Below the pieces are notes generated by a model. That model saw nothing but the letters and a program-made list of their open reading frames with translations, ran no database searches and was not told the DNA's origin. Shown here piece by piece: positions 10,601 to 19,113 of a stretch of DNA of 64,000 nt. The translations under genes and the position numbers were made by a program. Origin of the DNA: Liolophura sinensis (taxonomy: Eukaryota > Mollusca > Polyplacophora > Chitonida > Chitonidae); the NCBI RefSeq assembly GCF_032854445.1, contig NC_088295.1, positions 30,808,470 through 30,872,469 on the forward strand. Reading direction: 5' to 3'. Position 1 is the first letter of the stretch, and each line of letters begins with the position of its first letter.

Positions 10601-13100
10601 CAAAGTACTAATATCGAAATAAGAAAGTGTACGAATAGAATAAGAAATTAGGATGGATTCATGTATAGAGAAGAAGTCGACAGTTTTCAATGATGCCACG
10701 CTATGCATGTTTTAGGGCTGATCAGTTTAATCATCATGCCTCATGAACGAGCTATCACCATTGACTTACAAGCCTGTAGCGATATCTCTCGTGACCGTGG
10801 AGACTCTTCTGAGAAGTTTTTGGCGGAGACTGATATTATGACCGTAACACCAATCTCTCCGCCAATCACCTGAGACTGTAGCTGATTTGGACTTGGAGGC
10901 AGGGTTTCGGAGGTTGGTTTCCCGTTCTTGTAGATTGTAAAACCTTCTATATTCGTCAGATTGTACGTCCAAGTGATGTTGAAATTTCCTCCAGACTTCA
11001 ACTCGGTCCCCTCAACATTTTCTGGAGCCGGGAGCTCTGTGGCAAACAAATTTATGGATCAGTGAATACATATTGCGATACGTACAAGAACACCTGATGT
11101 AGCTAAGGCTATATTCTTCGTTTCTAGGCTAGATAGAATTAAGTAAACCTTAGTTACTGAAGGGTCAGGATAGAGAACAACACTCAAAAGATAAAAGTAG
11201 CACCCAATTATTGTAGTACTCCGTACCAGGGAGGCGATAACGTACCACATTGACTATTTCAGTACCAAAAAAGTTTACATCTCTTGAGACTGTAGCCAAA
11301 AGTAAACTGTTACTGTGCCAGATAAGGAGAAAGTGCACAAGAGAAACACTGTACTAATACAGTGCCAATGAAGACAACAGTTACAAGAACAAGAAGAACT
11401 GGTAACACTATTCTAACACAGTGCAGGACAAAAGAATAGTGCAAAAGACGATCAGGTAACACCGTACCTATACAATGACGGACAAGAGAATGGTATACAA
11501 GAGGATCAGGTAACACCATGCTAACACAGTGCCGGACAAGAGAATAGTGCCCAACAGGATTAGGTAACGCCATACTAATACAGTCCCGTACAAGAGAATA
11601 CTGCCCAATAGGATTAGGTAACGCCATACTAATACTGTCCCGTACAAGAGAATACTGCCCAATAGGATTAGGTAACGCCATACTAATACAGTCCGGTACA
11701 AGAGAATACTGCACAATAGGATTAGGTAACGCCATACTAATACAGTCCCGTACAAGATAATAGTGACCAAGAGGATTAGGTAACACCACACTCATACAGT
11801 GCCAAGAAAGACAATAGCACCCAAAAGGATCAAGCAACGCCATATAAAACACAGTGACGGGCATGAGAATAGTATCAGGTAACGCCGCACAGTTCTGAGC
11901 AAGAGAGTAGTGCCCAAGCGTATCATGTTACGCCGTACTTATACAGTTCTGGACAAAAGAGTAGTGCCCAAGAGGATCAGGTAATGCCGTACTAACACAG
12001 TTCTGGACAAGAGAATAGTGCCCAAGAGTATCAGATAACGTCGTACTGATACAACACCCAACTGATACAGCACACTCCAATGGTGTAGTGGGAAGTAAAA
12101 AGATTACTGCTTCAGGTTGAGCATAAGATTCAACTGTTCAGTGGAGAACCAATGGAGAACCAGCTGTTCAATGGAGAACCAGTATTGCCACGAGATGGAA
12201 ATGTCGATCAAAAATTATAATTTATTAAATATTCCTGACTACTTGGTTTAAATAGTTGCTTAACTTGACTGTCTTCTTGTTTTTTATATATATAAAAAGG
12301 ACATTAATTATGATGAGACAGAAATAAAAATATTGCTTACTGGATTAGTCTACGGTGGGCAACTGACCTCTGGAATGAGGCATGAACCTTGACATGTATG
12401 CCTATATACGGCGACGGTGTTTGCTGTTATGTCCAACACACTTACCTGCCAGACAGAGACGACTGGGCCAAATCAGCTATATCGAAATATAAAAAAAAAA
12501 TAGTGTACATCATTATGTTAGTTATATGGTTCAGATTATTATACTGAAGGTAGAAAAATGCCACATTTCTCATTGCCGGATGAAACCGTTACTGTGATTT
12601 AAAAATAAATTCCCGATACCAGTGCAGCTCCCAGCGTGTACAACTGTAGGTTGCTATCCATCGTCTGGCAAAATGTAGGTCCTTTACAACTGTGTTATAA
12701 AAACCAAAACTGTTTTTAAAAAAAACAGAGGGGAAAGTGCATTCTGCCTGGAAAAGAATGAAAGAATGATTTAGGTTTAACGTCACACGAGTCACAAAGG
12801 ACGGCAATTCATCGAAAAACACCGGAGTTATGTAATACATTTTGACATCAAGCAAAGCAAAACCAAGATTCCAATCAATCATTTGTTTTTTGAATTGTCT
12901 GATAGACCTGCAAGTGAAATAAACATGTGTTATATACTCCACAGAAGACAGAATTGTTTGATAAGACACATGGCCTGAGTTCCAAGGCACGTGTTTCGTG
13001 AAACGGTAAAAACATCTTGTTCGAAAAAAAAAAACAGAAAAAAGGGTATTAATCTCACGAGTAAGAGTGGAGCTGCCACACACAGATATATCGGGTACAT
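1381..13100 (-). CDS. Tandem fibronectin type III domain protein, secreted or cell-surface (3' end outside window)
   Basis: Gene model on the minus strand: exons 13100-13059, 12476-12446, 11036-10770, 9859-9578, 8587-8324, 6864-6583, 5703-5653, 5022-4744, 4255-3989 and 1638-1381, each with AG acceptor and GT donor. The first two exons give a signal peptide (MYPIYLCVAAPLLL then LIWPSRLCLA), cleaved about where FN3-1 begins (ELPAPENV). Seven intact FN3 domains follow, one per exon, all phase 1-1, plus a 17-residue linker exon between FN3-4 and FN3-5. The domains share a P-x-x-P start, a W-x-H-G-G strand motif and a SPG-x-x-Y-x-x-x-V motif, as in FN3 of receptor phosphatases and matrix proteins. 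FN3 domains mediate adhesion or ligand binding outside the cell. What follows the last visible FN3 (membrane segment, kinase, phosphatase or more FN3) lies beyond the left edge, so receptor and secreted forms cannot be separated. Domain call strong; gene identity unknown. Confidence 0.82.
1716..1850. repeat. Second SINE-like repeat family, copy 1
   Basis: Contains GTTAGTGACGAACTTCCCCACA and CACAAATGGCCACACGAGAG, separated by about 45 nt. The same two blocks occur at 3680-3815 and 27256-27375, so this is a dispersed repeat lying in the FN3 gene intron. Confidence 0.5.
2105..2951 (+). mobile_element. Internally deleted Tc1-like DNA transposon
   Basis: Inverted terminal repeats of at least 17 bp (ACGGCCAAAAGAAACTT at 2107-2123 and its complement at 2933-2949) enclose about 0.84 kb. 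Inside, ATG at 2295 starts MPRLTPEQR, the usual Tc1 transposase N-terminus, which meets a stop and then jumps after a few codons to GNLTAQRYVDEILL. The DNA-binding domain and first catalytic Asp are therefore deleted. The C-terminal part keeps VYQHDNTRHHTTR (second Asp), an in-frame TGA where the family has Trp, then APDMSPVEHI (third acidic residue) and a short deletion before GRRVRQWPHKAANRQEL. It lies in the FN3 gene intron next to the decayed exon and cannot encode an active transposase. Confidence 0.8.
2996..3268 (-). pseudogene. Decayed FN3 exon (pseudoexon)
   Basis: An FN3 coding segment with an acceptor (GTCCGCAG) and a donor (GTGAGTTT), but the FN3 reading frame is kept only by three single-base shifts. 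The start reads DPSAPT in one frame, then SVTTSSPTYSTMSVSWKHGGG in a second, then DFSVSPGVNYSVWVEAIKND in a third, and the end VITFLA before the donor in a fourth. Each shift looks like one extra base (near 3250, 3093 and 3020). If spliced in as it stands, the frame entering from exon 9 meets a stop within about 30 codons. Skipping it keeps the gene in frame. Assembly errors are possible but three in one exon and none in the seven other FN3 exons makes decay more likely. Confidence 0.7.
3293..3532 (-). mobile_element. SINE family 1, near full length, just upstream of the decayed FN3 exon
   Basis: Read on the minus strand, a tRNA-like head (ends at 3532, B-box-like GTGAGTTCAAGTCCAAC) leads into the shared body and finishes with the complement of TTTTACGCTGTAGAATATTTAA near 3300. 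It is in the same orientation as the FN3 gene and its tail ends about 25 nt before the acceptor of the exon at 3268. Confidence 0.8.
3675..3815. repeat. Second SINE-like repeat family, copy 2
   Basis: Shares ACTTACTGACGAACTTTCCC and GTGCAAATGGCCACACAAGA with the copies at 1716 and 27256. It lies in the intron between FN3-6 and the decayed exon, beside a family-1 SINE. Confidence 0.5.
3989..4255 (-). CDS. FN3 gene, exon 9: FN3 domain 6
   Basis: 267 nt, phase 1-1, acceptor TTAATTGCAG, donor GTATATCC. Begins PSVPISVSVTRRPGQ, core ALVGWQPGEGGADKFIVF, then TSPGETYSIWVKAETADVP. Splicing from here straight to exon 1638-1381 keeps frame and creates a GPSQP domain start. Confidence 0.82.
4744..5022 (-). 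CDS. FN3 gene, exon 8: FN3 domain 5
   Basis: 279 nt, phase 1-1, acceptor TTTTAACAG, donor GTATGTTT. Begins PSTPTSVSGSVDSASGK, core ITVEWSHAGGNVTDFLVVY, then DTEPGYEYRIWVLSRDGQ. NVT and NIS sequons are present. Confidence 0.84.
5093..5235 (-). mobile_element. SINE family 1, truncated (tail half)
   Basis: Starts TTTGATTGGTGTTTTACGCC on the plus strand, followed by the body motif GGTGGGAGGAAACCGGGCAG. The tRNA-like head is missing. It lies in the intron between the linker exon and FN3-5. Confidence 0.8.
5653..5703 (-). CDS. FN3 gene, exon 7: 17-residue linker exon
   Basis: 51 nt, phase 1-1, acceptor with GTTTTTTCAG, donor GTAAGTTT. It reads EPLKTTQTTPQLDEEES, a threonine- and acid-rich linker between FN3-4 and FN3-5. 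Strong splice signals and preserved phase support it; the protein sequence alone would not. The threonines could be O-glycosylated. It could be alternatively used, since skipping keeps frame. Confidence 0.65.
6465..6540 (+). repeat. tRNA-like SINE head, relic
   Basis: Contains GATCGCGTGTTCGAATCCAG, a near-perfect B box, preceded by degenerate A-box sequence. No tail or body was recognised. It lies about 40 nt past the donor side of FN3-4, in its intron. Confidence 0.4.
6583..6864 (-). CDS. FN3 gene, exon 6: FN3 domain 4
   Basis: 282 nt, phase 1-1, acceptor TTTCATTCAG, donor GTAAGTTA. Core INVQWTHDNGIFDSFKIEL and VIPGQNYSVTAVSYDVPSD. Typical FN3 with the W-x-H motif. Confidence 0.84.
7525..8323. 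repeat. Minisatellite of 36-40 bp units starting at the FN3-3 splice donor
   Basis: About 20 units of the type GACAGACCATATACACGTAC AATGTATCTATGTATT (36 bp), with 40-bp variants ending CTTACG. Read in gene direction, the first intron base of exon 8587-8324 is the first base of the array. Several units (near 7563, 7603, 7795 and 7834) repeat the donor-like GTAAGTACA or GTGAGTACA. Long open frames across it on both strands are a by-product of the 12-codon unit and are not genes. Confidence 0.9.
8324..8587 (-). CDS. FN3 gene, exon 5: FN3 domain 3
   Basis: 264 nt, phase 1-1, acceptor ATTTCCCCAG, donor GTAAGTACA. Begins PSTPTSVQVTNQTL, core LELSWTHGGGPVTNFVIY, then HVSPGFKYSLTVASE. The donor is also the first base of a minisatellite filling much of the downstream intron. 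If the intron were retained, the frame would stay open for many 12-codon units. Confidence 0.85.
9430..9515 (-). repeat. tRNA-like SINE head, relic
   Basis: On the minus strand: GGTTGTGGGCTAGTGGTTAA resembles a tRNA A-box region, followed by a weak B-box-like GGTGTTCAGGCC about 45 nt on. It lies in the FN3-2/FN3-3 intron. Confidence 0.3.
9578..9859 (-). CDS. FN3 gene, exon 4: FN3 domain 2
   Basis: 282 nt, phase 1-1, acceptor with a TTTTTTCCAG tract, donor GTAAGTCA. Core motif LVQWTHGGEETTGFYI; C-terminal strand VVAGNVYNISVINQY. Clear FN3 fold signature. Confidence 0.83.
10453..10526. repeat. Short perfect-loop inverted repeat (hairpin)
   Basis: GTTACATGGTTACTCAATGATA and, after about 30 nt, TATCACTGAGTAACCATGTAAC form a 22-bp stem with one mismatch. 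It is probably a tiny MITE or remnant. It lies in the FN3-1/FN3-2 intron. Confidence 0.6.
10770..11036 (-). CDS. FN3 gene, exon 3: FN3 domain 1
   Basis: 267 nt, phase 1-1, acceptor TTGCCACAG, donor GTAAGTCA. Translation begins ELPAPENVEGT and contains the core strand FNITWTYNLTNIEGF. N-glycosylation sequons NIT, NLT and NFS are visible, supporting an extracellular location. Confidence 0.8.
11310..12060. repeat. Minisatellite of about 54 bp, 13 or so units
   Basis: Units such as GGTAACGCCATACTAATACA GTCCCGTACAAGAGAATACT GCCCAATAGGATTA are spaced 54 bp (for example starts at 11563 and 11617), more diverged at both ends. It fills the second intron of the FN3 gene. Because 54 is a multiple of three, a 184-codon open frame arises on the minus strand; this is not a gene. 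Confidence 0.85.
12446..12476 (-). CDS. FN3 gene, exon 2: 31-nt microexon completing the signal peptide
   Basis: The exon lies between an acceptor with a ten-T pyrimidine tract (ending ATATAG) and a GTAAGTG donor. It reads LIWPSRLCLA plus one base (phase 0 in, phase 1 out). This phase fits exon 1 and FN3-1 exactly. It is too short to be found by open-frame searches. Confidence 0.7.
13059..13100 (-). CDS. FN3 gene, exon 1: start codon and first half of signal peptide
   Basis: ATG at 13100 opens 14 codons, MYPIYLCVAAPLLL, followed by a GTGAGA donor in phase 0. Alone it is a truncated signal peptide; joined to the next exon in phase it gives a basic-poor, leucine-rich h-region and a plausible AxA-like cleavage site. 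No more-upstream exon was found. Confidence 0.7.
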
Positions 13101-16100
13101 GCTTGTCGTGGATTGTGTTTCCTTCTGTATACCCACTATATTAAGCAGTTGCGCCTTGTTAACCAGGGTACCTGTAATATGGAATAGACGCTATAATCAA
13201 TCACACATGTGTAAACATTGTCCCCGTACACAAACAGCTAGGAGCTAGTATCTAGTAATACATCCCATGAAAAATCAACAATGGATGAAATCGATCTTTA
13301 TATTGTGGCATTTGGTTATAGCATGGTGTGTTAAAGCTCTCAGCGTTAATAGTGGACAGGTTTCATTCTATAACTAAAAAAAATTCCAGAAACCTGTTAT
13401 TATGTTTAATCACAATGGCCAATAACTTTTCGTGTGAACCTAGTCATTATTAAAGGCCGTTGACTGAATAATTTGCCAAATATAATAAAAGAGCTTACAA
13501 AAAATATACAACATCACCTATTCACAAACTTAATATTTATAATGACGTCACCAAAAACTTGATATTTTGATCAAGATTTATTGACCGATGAACATATGGG
13601 CAGAATGAAATCAAAAGTATTATGCCAAAGAAATTATCCCAAAGAAGATCGAAGAGTTGTCAAACAAAATTCATGAGAAGAAAACAATAATTCTTGTTTA
13701 CTTGCCTCTTATGGAAATTGCTTGGTTAATTTCCTGACACTGAAGCTTCAAACACGTCTTCTTCTTCTGTCCCCTTAAGCGATGCGTCGATGAATATATT
13801 TATGGCTTTCAGATATAGATTCACAGGAATCTGTGATGTGTCTAGATTACTTGGCTTATCTGTCTCTAATGTGCTTTAAGGCTAACCAATTTACTTTATA
13901 TGATGGACGAATCCATGGGCAACGTGGAATTGCATTTTCTTCAGTCAATAAATAAAACCAGTTTGTGTTATGTTTCCATGGACTGTACAAACACATCCGT
14001 TAATGATATTCACCACGTGGTCGCGACGTCATGCATGGAATGGTTGTCAGAACAGGATCATGTTAGTTGGCATCCTCTTGACAAAACAAGAACACTTATT
14101 ACAAAATTTGTGTGAGTCACCGGTTATAAATACCGCAAGCATCATACATGTATTTGGCATATATCGTTCTTTCAACGATAGCATTTTTGTTTCGATAAAG
14201 GAACGGATTTCATAATTACTATTTGAGATCACTGTATACTATGTCAAAGTAAACTTTAAATGAACCTGCTCTGTGTGACTCTAAACCTCATAGAAAAGAA
14301 AATTCTCTGTAAATATTAGCGTAAGTGATCAAGTCATACTCCCATAAAGAGACAAAAACTGAATCGTTTCGAGGTCGTTAATATGTTTGTCAAGTCATCC
14401 AGATTCTCATCTTTTGTCATTTGACATCACGAAGACGACTTGATCGGGTCATCAATGTCAAGACAACACTTCGCCTGGTAGTTCTCTACTTACTAGCCGT
14501 TGTGAAAGTCTTAAATGACAGGCTATATATTTTATCCCTTTTGAATCCAGACGATACTGACACTATTGTCCTCACGTTGTCGGACTGATTTCCTTTCGTT
14601 TGTTAAACTGGTGTTAAAAATTCATACAAACAAAATAATATTATGTTTCTAGAGAGCATTTGCTTTCCAGTGCGTTCTTTACTGTACTGATTTCACCTAA
14701 TAAAAAAAACTGTTAAACAGATCATCTGTTACAAGGGAAATGGAGATGGTTGGCCAACCAACCATTTTTCCAAGCCTAAATTAAGCTCTAAAATCTCATT
14801 TCAAATCTTACTGCAGTCAGAATGGCTTTGTGGAATCGGACTATTTTACATCCGGTATCATACTCATTCCGATCAACCTTCCATTTCACAGTCTATGAAC
14901 GATACCCAATGTGTGTTTTATACGGTTGACAGCCATTTAACTTTTTAGGGTTTCATTGAGGACAACAAATATTGTAGACTATAAGTATGGAACTAAAAAC
15001 ACATCTGATTCATCCAATGATTAAAGAAATTTTGAAATACAGGGTTTAATATCCTCGGAATACCAAAACTGCAGAAAATAAACACCAATTCCTCTTTGGA
15101 AATAACAGTTCTAAAGTGTTGGCATTGAGTTATTTAACCCTTTTATTGCTAAAAACAGGGTGTCGAAAACACTATGAAACAGACGACGCTACCAGAATAG
15201 TGGACCCGACTGGAACATTTCCCAGGTAGATCATCACTACCTGGTAAGTATATACTAACTAAATACCAGCCATTGAGTTGTCGTATAGGTGTAAGATGTT
15301 ATGATGTATAAATTTAGGAAAGACACAAATATGTTTCAGGCAACTATGAATGATACATGATATATTAGACACATAACGGTCAACCATCTCGATATGCCTA
15401 ATGTAAGGTAGGTAACTCTGCAGATATTTGTGATCTTCATGGGCACTTCGTGGAGCGTGCTTATTGCCTCCCTTGGCATTTGCTCTTGCTCGCACATCAA
15501 TTGAACGGCTGCCTTTAATATACGTAGCCCTATGTATTTTTAAATATTTTCCATAAAATTACATAGAGCTACATAAAAATCGTGTGTGAAGCACTGAAAC
15601 ATACAGATCCGACTGACCAGCGTTAATTGCGCGAGGTTTATAGCCTTGAGTTAGTTCTGTACGGTTGTGATTACGTATACTATTACTGCCCTGTCTTGTT
15701 CCCTAAGCCTATCTTGAACACCTCTGTACTTCCCTTGCTGACTTTAATATACTACTGCTGGGCATCAAATAATTTTTCTGTCCATAGCCATAGGCATTCG
15801 AGCTATCAATTCCAGTCAAGTGTTCCCATGTGTCATCACTATTAGATCCACACAAGCATGGAACTAGATAGTATGAAAGATAATATACGTAATCAGAACC
15901 CTACAGGGCTACCTGGGGTGTTCATTGTCCGATAAGATGTTTCGTGCAGCCTGGATTAAGCTGTATGAAGTATTTCACAATACAACTTGATCTCTAACTG
16001 GTCTAATGACCAAAGACGAATCTAAAAAGGAAATCCCGCCAACCAAATTCAACACAGATATGATGAAGTACTTCATTTAGTTTGCAGGTAAATTCTTCCT

Positions 16101-16954
16101 ATTCGTTCAATTAGTTTGAAATCACATCAATTAATCCATAAGAGGGGAAGAGGGTGGGCCTAAAAAATGGACCGTACTTTGACAGTTAATATCTCCGAAC
16201 TCCTCTTACGTCAGCTTCTAAAAATTTACACATTCAAAATCCATTATGTCCTAAGCATACCATTATGTCCTAAGCATACCGCATAGCACATCTTCCAGAC
16301 ATTTCAAAATGATGTTCTACCTTGTTTTACTTGAAAAGGTAATCAATTCCTTGTCCGCCGCAGAGAAAACCTTCTTGATTCAGCAAAACTTGTGCCTATC
16401 TGGCAGAAGGGTTTCTCTGACACTAGAGCCAGACAATTTTTCCAGACGACACTTGATTGACGCGCGCGCTCTACTCATGACACCTGACAGGTGATGCAAT
16501 GTGGGTTACCGGAACGTGCGTTTTCGAGGCTATGTTTTCATTTTAACCCTGTGTACAGACTACTCAAGCTATGACCTTGAAAACTGGTCACCATATTAAT
16601 AAAAATCCTGTCATTTCAATGTCTAAAGTTTGTCTAAAGTGTAAAAGCCCAAGCATTCATTCATTCATTCATTCAATGCGACAATCAGACTTCAAGTCAG
16701 TGTTTCCCCTACCTGTAAACTTGGCCGCCGTCATACTATGTACATGAATAATACTTAAGCACAGCGCTAAACACCAGTTAAACAAATCTAACAATCCTTG
16801 TCACCAGACCGTACTTTCGCATTGTGATCTACTGAACACGACCTTTAATGGCACGATGAACATAAAAACATTTTATTTTTTCGACAAACATCTTCAAAAT
16901 CTTTATCGTTCCCGTAAAGAAGTCAAGTTCATAATGATATAGGATACAGGATTG

Positions 16955-17015
16955 ACCTTGGATCTACCGCTCCCGAAGCGGGCGCTCTACCAACAGCGTC
17001 ATCCGGGCCGGTTTC
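16955..17015 (-). repeat. tRNA-derived SINE head, second tRNA type
   Basis: On the minus strand CGGCCCGGATGACGCTGTTG then GTAGAGCGCCCGCTTCGGGA and a decayed B box (AGGTCAATCC) follow a tRNA D-arm to T-arm layout. It differs from the family-1 head, so it is another tRNA-derived SINE. Confidence 0.5.
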
Positions 17016-17449
17016 TGTCTAACTAGGTAAGTATTGACACAGGGCATGATCAGATGCATCCTCTTCCCAAAAATGTATTTGAAAGCAAAGAAGGCTCTAA
17101 AGTCGTATCGAATGGAACAAGTTTAACTCAGATTGGATGACAAAAGTGGACTACTCCACACAGCACCGTGAATTCAATAAGCTGTCAGAGATTTTGAGAT
17201 CATATTCGGCACGAAACGATGGCGGTGTCACAAGCCAAGAGGCATAGGTCAAAGGTGTATACACCAAGGGTTTAAGTACGATGAAACGGACAGAGCATGG
17301 AAATTGGTGGAATTTTTTATATATATAATTCAGACAAACAATATTGAGACATACATCACATTTGTGGGTGGTAAAGACATAGTCTTAACAGGGAAATATT
17401 CTTCTGTGGTCTGCTGATATACCTGTTTGCCTTCATTAATAGAATAAGT

Positions 17450-17560
17450 GATATTCTATCCCTGTTACAGTGGGGTCTATTACAGTGATATTCTATCAGT
17501 GGTGTCTATTACAGTGATATTCTATCCTTGTTACAGTGGTGTCTATTACAGTGACATTCC
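17450..17560. repeat. Short tandem repeat, about 3 units
   Basis: GTGATATTCTATCC..GTTACAGTGGTGTCTATTACA recurs three times with small differences. It lies downstream of the sulfotransferase stop. Confidence 0.7.
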
Positions 17561-18003
17561 ATCACTGTGAAGAATCACTGTATTTCAACTTTATATAAAA
17601 TAAACAAGAAAAACCGTTAATCGACTGATCTACAAGCTTTATGCGATATGAGCAATATGTACATGTAGGCTACATACTGCACATATATTCAACATTTAAA
17701 AAATATTTTTAAGTGCAAATACTTGAGTTTAATTTACTAATTGTATAAATGTGTAAACAATCCTCTGTCACACATTAAGCTGACACCAGTGATTAAGAGT
17801 GCGTGCCAGTCACAATGCAGTTGATCCTCTGAATAGATCACCTTGGGATGAATAATAAACAAAGCAACAACCTATTTCTCCTGATGATGATGTTTAAATA
17901 TTGATAATACAACAATATAGGTAGTCGTTGTTGTTGTTTTGAAAATAAACTGAAGTGATGAATAGCAAATTGATGAGAATAAACAATAGCCCCATCGCAC
18001 ATA

Positions 18004-19113
18004 TCAAGTACCGTCTGAGGGAAACACAAAGTCGGGTTCTAAATCGTATCCAAACAATATACAGTCCTCCCTAACGGCAGTTTTGAGCTTGTTTAACTGA
18101 CCAGATGGTATTGTTGAATATGCAGCCCTGGCAAATTCCTGGCTGTACTTTACCACACTGCCTGAGGAATGCTGTCTATAAAACATCCACTGGGCCCAGT
18201 ATGAAATTGTCCTCTTCAGATTTCCAGGAGACGACTGCTGCACGTTGATCAAACCCGTGGGCAGCGGCGTACCCGGCTTAAAGTACCCTTTGGCAGTCAA
18301 ATATCTCCAAAATCTTAGAATTAAATTGGAGAGACTTAGGCAATTGGATAGGTTGTCATACTCGTCTACGAACTGAGAAGCTCGCCTGACTATGTCCTCG
18401 ATAACTGAGCTGTTTTCGTCCGAGCTCGTGTTGAACTCTATGAAACGCGACAAGTTGAACGCCTGCAGGATGTCTCGAGTGTCAGACAGCATGGATTCCG
18501 TCTTGCCGATGTAATCATATGGATAATAGCATGGATCGCACAACCTGTAGACAGGCGTCCAATGGTGATCTCCGCTCGCCAAAGGGCCACCAGGAATCTG
18601 GCTTAGCACAAAGAAATTGATGAACTCCTCGAAGGTTATGTCTTGTCCACACTGTTCCTCAGTCTTCTCGTCCTGTGGACGGAGCCTGTTCGCGATCATG
18701 GTCCCATAGCGCTGCCAGTAATACAAGTTAGGACGGACAAACTTGTCCATATACGCGGAGAGAAGCCGCATATATGGGTCCCGAACAAATAACATTAGAT
18801 GACCAGAATTCAGCACACTATTTTGTTGATCTTGGTTCATCTGGTTAAACCTTAAGAATTGTCTGTCATGAATGTGACTTTCTAGGACCACTTTAGATGG
18901 GGAGCTGGAATCTGATGAATTGTTTGCTAGTATCGCAAACACGCCTTTCCAAAACGTTGAACCTGCTTTGGGTACTTCACAGTACAGAAGTTTCCGATTC
19001 TCGTCTACGACTAAATTTCGAGCCACGGGTACCCGGGAACCTTTGAATTCATTCCGGCGACAAAACGCTTTCAGACGTTGCCGTCGGTCAAGAAAACGTG
19101 ATAACACCTCAGT
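18004..19113 (-). CDS. Sulfotransferase exon 3: whole catalytic domain and stop
   Basis: The acceptor TTTTGTACTTCAG precedes ACT GAG GTG in phase 0. 369 residues, starting TEVLSRFLDRRQRLKAF and ending DFVFPSDGT. Sequons NNSS, NLS, NTS and NSS are visible. An acidic-free, single large 3' exon is common in this family. Confidence 0.88.
   Translation of the reverse strand, partial: TEVLSRFLDRRQRLKAFCRRNEFKGSRVPVARNLVVDENRKLLYCEVPKAGSTFWKGVFAILANNSSDSSSPSKVVLESHIHDRQFLRFNQMNQDQQNSVLNSGHLMLFVRDPYMRLLSAYMDKFVRPNLYYWQRYGTMIANRLRPQDEKTEEQCGQDITFEEFINFFVLSQIPGGPLASGDHHWTPVYRLCDPCYYPYDYIGKTESMLSDTRDILQAFNLSRFIEFNTSSDENSSVIEDIVRRASQFVDEYDNLSNCLSLSNLILRFWRYLTAKGYFKPGTPLPTGLINVQQSSPGNLKRTISYWAQWMFYRQHSSGSVVKYSQEFARAAYSTIPSGQLNKLKTAVREDCILFGYDLEPDFVFPSDGT

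Larger units (their letters stand above)
13101..17990. other. Intergenic, between FN3 gene start and sulfotransferase stop
   Basis: It should hold the FN3 gene promoter and 5' UTR and the sulfotransferase 3' UTR. No recognisable coding exon, clear TATA box or strong poly(A) signal was seen. It contains an ATTC microsatellite at about 16655-16676, a tRNA-like SINE relic at 16955-17015 and a short 37-bp tandem repeat at 17450-17560. Confidence 0.5.

Noticed and set aside
11310-11864. 184-codon open frame on the minus strand
   Set aside because: Translation of the 54-bp minisatellite.
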